This document shows, piece by piece, positions 57,724-64,000 of a stretch of 64,000 bases of DNA (position 1 is its first letter; each line of letters begins with the position of its first letter). The stretch is from Shewanella indica (GTDB lineage Bacteria > Pseudomonadota > Gammaproteobacteria > Enterobacterales > Shewanellaceae): assembly GCF_002836975.1 (NCBI RefSeq), contig NZ_NIJK01000046.1, positions 1 through 64,000 on the forward strand. The letters run 5' to 3'. The notes beneath the pieces were generated by a model that searched no databases, was not told the DNA's origin, and saw only the letters and a list, made by a program, of their open reading frames with translations. Both the position numbers and the translations under genes were made by a program.

Positions 57724-60700
57724 ATACTTGTTGTGGGTTATCACCTTATGTTGCTCTTTTCAGGCAATGGCCTTTGAGGTTATTGATAATATTGAAATTT
57801 TCCCAGCAGTGGTGCAAGGGCATCATGGTAATAACAATCGGAATTGTAATGCGCAGGGTACTTCATCTCTAACCTTATATAACAATGCTAAAATCAATGG
57901 AACCCAAGGGATGGCATTGAAGTATTGCTCAATAAATAACGGGTCACCTACGGATGCGTGTGATGATGGTAACGGTGGGCGAATGCAATGCCAGATTGCC
58001 AGTTCTAGTGTTGGTGGCTTCAACCTTAATGCCAACGAAAATCGATTTAAGACGAGTACCAGTTGGAGCTCGATTTCTGATTGTGCAACCCTGACCCAGC
58101 AAAGTGCCGTGCAAAATATGTGGGGAAGGCTGTCAATCTACAGTGGTTGTGTGGGCACGTTCTCTAATGCGAATATGGAATATCGTTTCCGTTCAATGGA
58201 GCTTGGTAACAATACCAGGTTAATGTTGGCACAGGGAGATTATTGGCTGGAAACCTTGCAGCTTAATAAGGGCGCCCAGTTGGATGTGCAAGGTAACAGC
58301 CGCATTTTTATCTCTAATAATGCAGAATTAAATGGTGCGACTATTAACGTGGCTTCGGGTGGGCAATTGACCATAGTGGCCTACAATGACCTGACATTGA
58401 ATAGCGATAGTACAGTTAACGGTTATGTATACGCCGATGGTACGGTGACCTTAAATAATAAAGCGGTGGTGAATGGTAGGGTAACCAGTCGCCATTTGGT
58501 AATGAATAGTGATACTCAAGTTAACGAAGTCATAGTGGATCCTCCACCGCAGGAACTGCATTGTTTCAAAGATTATTTTAATTCGGCTTCTCTATCGGCA
58601 GATGATTGGGCCATCAAGGTGCTGGGCAATTCAGTGCCGCCCAGCATAGTGGGTGGGCGTCTGCGTTTGACTCCTGCCCGGGGCAATCAGGCAACCTCCA
58701 GTACCTATCAGCGCTTGTTTCCGGCCGAAGGCAACCTGGTAACAGTTGAATTTGATTATTACGCTTGGTCGCCCCGGCGTGGCACCGGCGGTGATGGGGT
58801 GGCGGTGATCCTTTCTGATGCGGCTGTGACGCCGCAGCCGGGCAGTTTTGGTGGCGCCTTGGGTTATGCCCAGCGTAATGATGGTACCCCGGGTTTTGCC
58901 GGAGGCTGGTTGGGGGTGGCACTGGATGAATACGGAAATTTTTCCAACCCTACAGAAGGGCGTGTCGGAGGCCTGGGGGAGATTCGACAATCTGTTTCTA
59001 TTCGTGGTTCAGAGGCGGGTTCTTATCGTTACTTGAAGGGGACGAAAGATTCTATCAGTCCCGGTATTGATGTTCGAGGCTCTCAGTCTCCTGCGCCGGG
59101 GCACAAGTATAAGATTACTGTAGATTCCCGCCAGGCCAACATGGCCATGGTGTCTGTTGAGCGAGATACAGGTGCCGGTTACCAAACTCTGGTGAGCCCT
59201 TTCAATGCCCGTAACTTTCCTGGACAAAGCCGTGTGCCGACAGATTTTTACCTGTCGCTTACCGGCTCTACCGGTGATGCTAACAACAACCATGAGATAG
59301 ACAATTTCCAGGTTTGTGCCCTGGAGTCAAAACCCGTGGGCGAGCAGGTGCATCATTTTGAGTTTGATTACAGCAGTGCGCCTTTTACCTGTCGCGCCGA
59401 ACCCATCACCTTGAGGGCCTGTAAAAATGCCAGCTGCTCAGAACTCTTCACAGGTACTGTCACCGCCAATCTGAGCCCGAATCCTGTCAGTAACGGCCGT
59501 TGGTTGCCGGCAAGTTCGGTGACTTTCAATGGCGGCAGTACCCAAATTCAACTGCAAAAGTTTGATCAAACGCCGCTGACACTGGGAGTTTCCTCCTCGA
59601 CTCCGGCCACCCGCCCCGGCAGTGATACCCTGTGCCGAAGTGGCAGCGGTCCCTTGAGCACGGCCGCCTGTCGCCTGAGTTTTGCCGAGAGTGGTTTCAT
59701 CTTTGATGTGGCAGATAAGCTGGCCAACAAGCCAGAGACGGGAGTGCTTGTTAAGGCGATAAAGTCAGATGGCACAGCCCAGTGTGTACCGGCCTTTGCC
59801 AGTACCAACAAGACGCTTTCGTTCTGGAGTGAGGCGCTGTCGGCAGTCGTCGGTTCACCCAAGGTGCAACTGAAACCGACAGGCGCCCTGAGCTGGCAGG
59901 ATATAGGCAGCAGTCAAGCTGCCGCCACGCCGCTGACCCTGGCCTTCGACAGTCAAGGTCAAAGCCGAATCGATATCAATTATGCCGATGCCGGTCGGGT
60001 CGAGTTAAACACCCTCTATAGAGGAACGACCAGCGAAGGGGATGCCGGGCTGGTGATGCACGGCGCCGATGATTTTGTCAGCTTCCCGTTGGGATTCTGT
60101 GTCGAGGTCGAGCAATACTGCCAGGCCGCGGATGCCTCCTCTGCGCCTTTTCGGCGGGCGCAGGAAAATTTCCCACTTAGCATCAGCGCCAAAGCCTGGG
60201 CGGATAATGGTAATGCCGATCTCTGTAAAAACCTCACCACACCTTCCTATCAACAGGCAGGTCTCTCTTTATGGCATAAGCTGATTGCACCGGCTTCAGG
60301 TCAACCCGGTGAACTGCAACTGCAGCAGTATGATCATCTGCGCCAGCAAACGCCTGAGAATAACCGGCTCGCTCAGGCGGTCAGTGAGGTTGGGGTGTTT
60401 GAATTCGGCGTTACAGCGCCCTTGCCCTACGAGGGCAGTGTGGCCTTCCCGAGTTTGGTGGGCAGCGCTTATTGGCAGGGACCTAGCGGCAAAACCATAA
60501 TGCCAGTCGGGCGTTTTGTGCCGGCCTTTTTCCGAGTCGATGAAGCCAGTTTGCTGCCGGCCTGTAATGGTTTCAGTTATATGGATCAGCCATTTGAAGT
60601 CAGTTATAAAGTCAGCGCCTTGGCACTGGATAGGCAAGTGACCCAAAATTATGTCGGTGATTTTGCCAAGGCTTACAGCCGTTATCAGGCAGCCAATCAA

Positions 60701-61435
60701 TTCGACGGAGTGGCGTTGGACAGCCGGGTTTCGGGGGGCGAGATCACTTCAGATACCTGGGTGAATGGCCTGGCTGAGTTCCAGGGGCAACTCAAGTTTG
60801 CCCGCAAGGGGCCATTGCAGGCAGATGGGCCTTTCCCGCTTTTGGATATAGGCCTGGAAATTCAGGATCCGGACAAGATTGCCAAGCTGCAGGACAGCAA
60901 TATGCAAAGCGATTTCAGTGGTGACTGCTCAGTGGCAGGCAGCTGCAGCGCCGTACGTCTTGGTAGCCAAAAGATGCGTCATGGGCGTTTGCTGTTGGAC
61001 AATACCTTTGGCCCGGAAACCCAAATCTTGAGCATGGCGGCGAGGACAGAGTATTGGGATGGCAGTGGCTGGCGTTTGAACGAACTGGATAACTGCAGTG
61101 TGTTTAACACGCCGCTTGAATATCAACAGGATCAACTCACCCTGGGTTACCGCTATGAACCTGCGCTCAGTGCCGGGCAGAATATTAGCCGCTTCGCCGG
61201 CGGCGGCAACACAGTGACAGCCTTTGGCGGCGAGTTTGAACTCTTGTGGCGTGCGCTTGGAAGCTCCGGCTATCGCGGTAAGGTGACGGCGCCGCTCAAG
61301 ACGCCTGAATGGTTGCAGTGGTACTGGAATTGGAATGGCCTCAATGACGGCACACTGAGCGACCCCAGAGCCAGTGCCTTCTTTGGCCGTTATCGCGGCA
61401 ACGACAGGATCATAAGCTGGCGTGAAGTTAACTGA
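57716..61435 (+). CDS. mshQ: MshQ, large secreted MSHA-associated protein
   Basis: A 1239-residue protein. A signal peptide (YLLWVITLCCSFQAMA) leads to a cysteine-containing N-terminal region, then a beta-helix-like stretch (residues about 180-275: GAQLDVQGNSRIFISNNAEL and similar turns), an L-type-lectin/LamG-like domain (about 282-535), and a long DUF6701-type C-terminal region. It probably acts as a surface adhesin attached to the pilus, as proposed for MshQ; mannose binding is not proven by sequence. GTG at 57716 overlaps the mshP stop and follows GGAGG. The first ~800 bp are clearly A/T-richer than the rest. Confidence 0.9.
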   Translation: MNRYLLWVITLCCSFQAMAFEVIDNIEIFPAVVQGHHGNNNRNCNAQGTSSLTLYNNAKINGTQGMALKYCSINNGSPTDACDDGNGGRMQCQIASSSVGGFNLNANENRFKTSTSWSSISDCATLTQQSAVQNMWGRLSIYSGCVGTFSNANMEYRFRSMELGNNTRLMLAQGDYWLETLQLNKGAQLDVQGNSRIFISNNAELNGATINVASGGQLTIVAYNDLTLNSDSTVNGYVYADGTVTLNNKAVVNGRVTSRHLVMNSDTQVNEVIVDPPPQELHCFKDYFNSASLSADDWAIKVLGNSVPPSIVGGRLRLTPARGNQATSSTYQRLFPAEGNLVTVEFDYYAWSPRRGTGGDGVAVILSDAAVTPQPGSFGGALGYAQRNDGTPGFAGGWLGVALDEYGNFSNPTEGRVGGLGEIRQSVSIRGSEAGSYRYLKGTKDSISPGIDVRGSQSPAPGHKYKITVDSRQANMAMVSVERDTGAGYQTLVSPFNARNFPGQSRVPTDFYLSLTGSTGDANNNHEIDNFQVCALESKPVGEQVHHFEFDYSSAPFTCRAEPITLRACKNASCSELFTGTVTANLSPNPVSNGRWLPASSVTFNGGSTQIQLQKFDQTPLTLGVSSSTPATRPGSDTLCRSGSGPLSTAACRLSFAESGFIFDVADKLANKPETGVLVKAIKSDGTAQCVPAFASTNKTLSFWSEALSAVVGSPKVQLKPTGALSWQDIGSSQAAATPLTLAFDSQGQSRIDINYADAGRVELNTLYRGTTSEGDAGLVMHGADDFVSFPLGFCVEVEQYCQAADASSAPFRRAQENFPLSISAKAWADNGNADLCKNLTTPSYQQAGLSLWHKLIAPASGQPGELQLQQYDHLRQQTPENNRLAQAVSEVGVFEFGVTAPLPYEGSVAFPSLVGSAYWQGPSGKTIMPVGRFVPAFFRVDEASLLPACNGFSYMDQPFEVSYKVSALALDRQVTQNYVGDFAKAYSRYQAANQFDGVALDSRVSGGEITSDTWVNGLAEFQGQLKFARKGPLQADGPFPLLDIGLEIQDPDKIAKLQDSNMQSDFSGDCSVAGSCSAVRLGSQKMRHGRLLLDNTFGPETQILSMAARTEYWDGSGWRLNELDNCSVFNTPLEYQQDQLTLGYRYEPALSAGQNISRFAGGGNTVTAFGGEFELLWRALGSSGYRGKVTAPLKTPEWLQWYWNWNGLNDGTLSDPRASAFFGRYRGNDRIISWREVN

Positions 61436-61555
61436 AGCCAAATAACCACAGTGTGAAGCAACTCACTAAAGCGCCAAGATGTAGATAATTTAACTTTGTC
61501 TTCAACTCACATTGAGCATAATCGACAGCCTCTGCTGTATTTGGCTGAATAAATT

Positions 61556-62998
61556 ATGTTGGAAGCGCTTGCGGGTTTGGGGTGGATCTGGTCTTTGGGG
61601 CTGATCCTGGCTGTACTTTTTGTGTTGGCATACGAGTTTATCAATGGCTTCCACGACACCGCCAATGCGGTAGCCACTGTGATTTATACCAATGCCATGC
61701 CGGCCAGAGGCGCGGTATTGGCTTCGGCGCTGTTCAACTTTGCCGGGGTGTTGCTTGGGGGGCTCGGTGTGGCTTACGCCATAGTGCATCTGCTGCCGGT
61801 CGGGCTCTTGCTGGACATGGACTCCTCCCAAGGCCTGTTGCTGGTGTTCTCCCTGCTGTTCTCGGCCATCGTCTGGAACTTGGGTACCTGGTTCTTCGGT
61901 ATTCCCGCCTCCAGCTCCCACACTCTGATAGGCTCCATCATGGGGGTCGGTGGTGCCTATGCCTGGCTCAACGGTCAATCGCCGCTGGATGGAGTCAATA
62001 CCGGCAAGGCGATAGATATCATGCTCTCCTTGCTCTTGTCTCCAACCCTGGGCTTTATTCTGGCGGCGATTTTGTTGTTGGTGATGAAGCGTATCTGGCG
62101 TAAGCCCAAGCTACATCGCACTCCGGCAGAGCAGATGGCGGTCAATGGCAAGAAGCACCCGCCATTCTGGGCCCGGATTACCTTGATAGCCTCGGCCATG
62201 GGGGTCAGTTTCGCCCATGGCTCCAACGATGGTCAGAAGGGCATAGGTCTGGTGATGTTGGTGCTTATCTGCATGGCGCCGGGTTATTTTGCCCTGGACT
62301 TGAACAGCCGGAGTTTCGATATGGATAAGGCTCAGGATGCCAACCGGCGCATCATGGCCCTGTATGATCGCAACCCGCAGCTGGTGGCTAATCTGGGTGA
62401 GCACGCTGCCGACAGTCGCTGTCAGGACTCGGCCATCGCTTCGATGCAAAGCCTGGATAGGCTCCTTGAGCAAGGGAATACGGTTAAACAGCTGACTCAG
62501 GAACAGCGCCGGCAAGCCAGGCAGCTGATCCTTTGTATCGATGACAGCACCCGCAAATTGGCCAAGCAGCCATTGCCCGCTGCAGAAGTCAGTCAGTTAA
62601 AACATTGGCGTGGTCAGCTTAACGCCATTACCGAATATGCGCCGCTATGGGTCATAGTGGCCGTTGCCCTGGCTTTGGGTTGCGGCACCATGGTGGGCTG
62701 GCGCCGGATTGTGCACACGGTTGGCGAGAAAATTGGTAACGGTGGCATGACCTACAGTCAGGGGATAGCCGCGCAGTTGACCGCCGCCGGTTCTATCGGT
62801 ATCGCCAGTATGACAGGCATGCCGGTATCTACCACCCATATCCTGTCTTCGGCCGTGGCCGGCACCATGGTGGCCAATGGCTCCGGAGTACAGAAAAACA
62901 CTATTAAACAAATTCTGTTGACTTGGGTACTGACACTGCCTATGACCATAGTTTTGTCGGCCGGGCTCTTTATGTTGGTGCAAACCTTTTTTGCTTAA
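61556..62998 (+). CDS. PiT-family inorganic phosphate transporter
   Basis: A 480-residue membrane protein with the two PiT signatures: GFHDTANAVATVIYTNA (about 23-39) in the N-terminal half, and FAHGSNDGQKGIG (about 219-231) following a long membrane block. A ~100-residue hydrophilic loop (about 250-350) precedes the second half, with STTHILSSAVAGTM near 425-440. It imports phosphate coupled to protons (PitA type). It stands alone between mshQ and mreB. Confidence 0.95.
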   Translation: MLEALAGLGWIWSLGLILAVLFVLAYEFINGFHDTANAVATVIYTNAMPARGAVLASALFNFAGVLLGGLGVAYAIVHLLPVGLLLDMDSSQGLLLVFSLLFSAIVWNLGTWFFGIPASSSHTLIGSIMGVGGAYAWLNGQSPLDGVNTGKAIDIMLSLLLSPTLGFILAAILLLVMKRIWRKPKLHRTPAEQMAVNGKKHPPFWARITLIASAMGVSFAHGSNDGQKGIGLVMLVLICMAPGYFALDLNSRSFDMDKAQDANRRIMALYDRNPQLVANLGEHAADSRCQDSAIASMQSLDRLLEQGNTVKQLTQEQRRQARQLILCIDDSTRKLAKQPLPAAEVSQLKHWRGQLNAITEYAPLWVIVAVALALGCGTMVGWRRIVHTVGEKIGNGGMTYSQGIAAQLTAAGSIGIASMTGMPVSTTHILSSAVAGTMVANGSGVQKNTIKQILLTWVLTLPMTIVLSAGLFMLVQTFFA

Positions 62999-63182
62999 TA
63001 AGCACACAAATCATGTCAAGGGATTGGCATGATCCAAGCTTTTGGCAACTTTATCTCAGCGCATTGCGACAGCTTTTACAGATATATGCCAAAAACCCTC
63101 ACGGATTAGCGAATGTTAACCCCGCGAGTCTTGTGGAATGCCGGAGGCATTGATAAAGTTAGCTGATTTTCATTTCTTCTGA

Positions 63183-64000
<818 letters not shown>

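Overview
The window reads as chromosomal DNA of a marine-type gammaproteobacterium, most likely Shewanella. The evidence is the complete MSHA pilus cluster running up to mreB, the ubiE-ubiJ-ubiB-tatABC-tatD block, the rhlB-gppA and trxA-rho neighbourhoods, a fre/ubiD pair and a type I-F CRISPR locus. Most genes have the balanced base composition expected of that genus. The cas genes, parts of the CRISPR array, the mshA pair and the 5' part of mshQ look visibly richer in A/T. No rRNA, tRNA, transposase or integrase was seen.

Layout. 1-6.6 kb: the 3' end of a type I-F cas operon (cas7f/csy3 then cas6f/csy4), a leader, and a long array of 82 identical 28-nt repeats with 81 spacers of 32 nt on an exact 60-bp period. 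6.7-14.6 kb (minus): pbpC and the alpha-2-macroglobulin gene yfhM. 15.2-16.6 kb: argA behind a tandem pair of ARG-box-like operators. 16.7-20.9 kb: trxA and rho (minus), divergent from rhlB-gppA (plus). 21-31.8 kb (minus): a periplasmic thioredoxin, hemB, a membrane diguanylate cyclase, tatD, a secreted hypothetical protein, tatCBA, ubiB, ubiJ, ubiE and a formimidoylglutamase-like gene. 31.9-41.4 kb: mixed housekeeping genes (rraA, a YgjV-like membrane protein, a PAP2 phosphatase, a glycosyltransferase, a DUF971 protein, fre, ubiD, an SDR, a secreted nuclease, malic enzyme). 41.6-61.4 kb: the MSHA type IV pilus cluster, mshH (csrD) through mshQ, with two tandem major-pilin genes. 61.6-64 kb: a PiT-family phosphate transporter and the 5' part of mreB, cut by the window edge.

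How the parts work together. Cas7f and Cas6f belong to the I-F surveillance complex. Cas6f would cut the array transcript at the CTGCC/GGCAG hairpin of each repeat. The ubi/tat/hemB block serves respiration: ubiquinone synthesis, export of folded cofactor proteins and tetrapyrrole supply. The MSHA cluster encodes the pilus platform (MshI, a PilN-like protein, MshJ, MshK, MshG), motor (MshE, with c-di-GMP-binding-type N-terminal repeats), secretin (MshL) with helpers (MshM, MshN), major pilins and minor pilins (B, C, D, O, P) and the large secreted MshQ. A diguanylate cyclase with an intact active site lies elsewhere in the window, and MshH is a degenerate GGDEF/EAL protein of the CsrD type.

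The most unusual material is inside the CRISPR array: two tandem multi-spacer duplications, a same-register spacer pair differing by one inserted T, and a second same-register pair about 70% identical. Elsewhere the best candidates are a compact structured leader before the YgjV-like gene that could hide its ribosome-binding site, paired ArgR operators before argA, and mosaic composition within mshQ. I found no clearly new multi-gene system.
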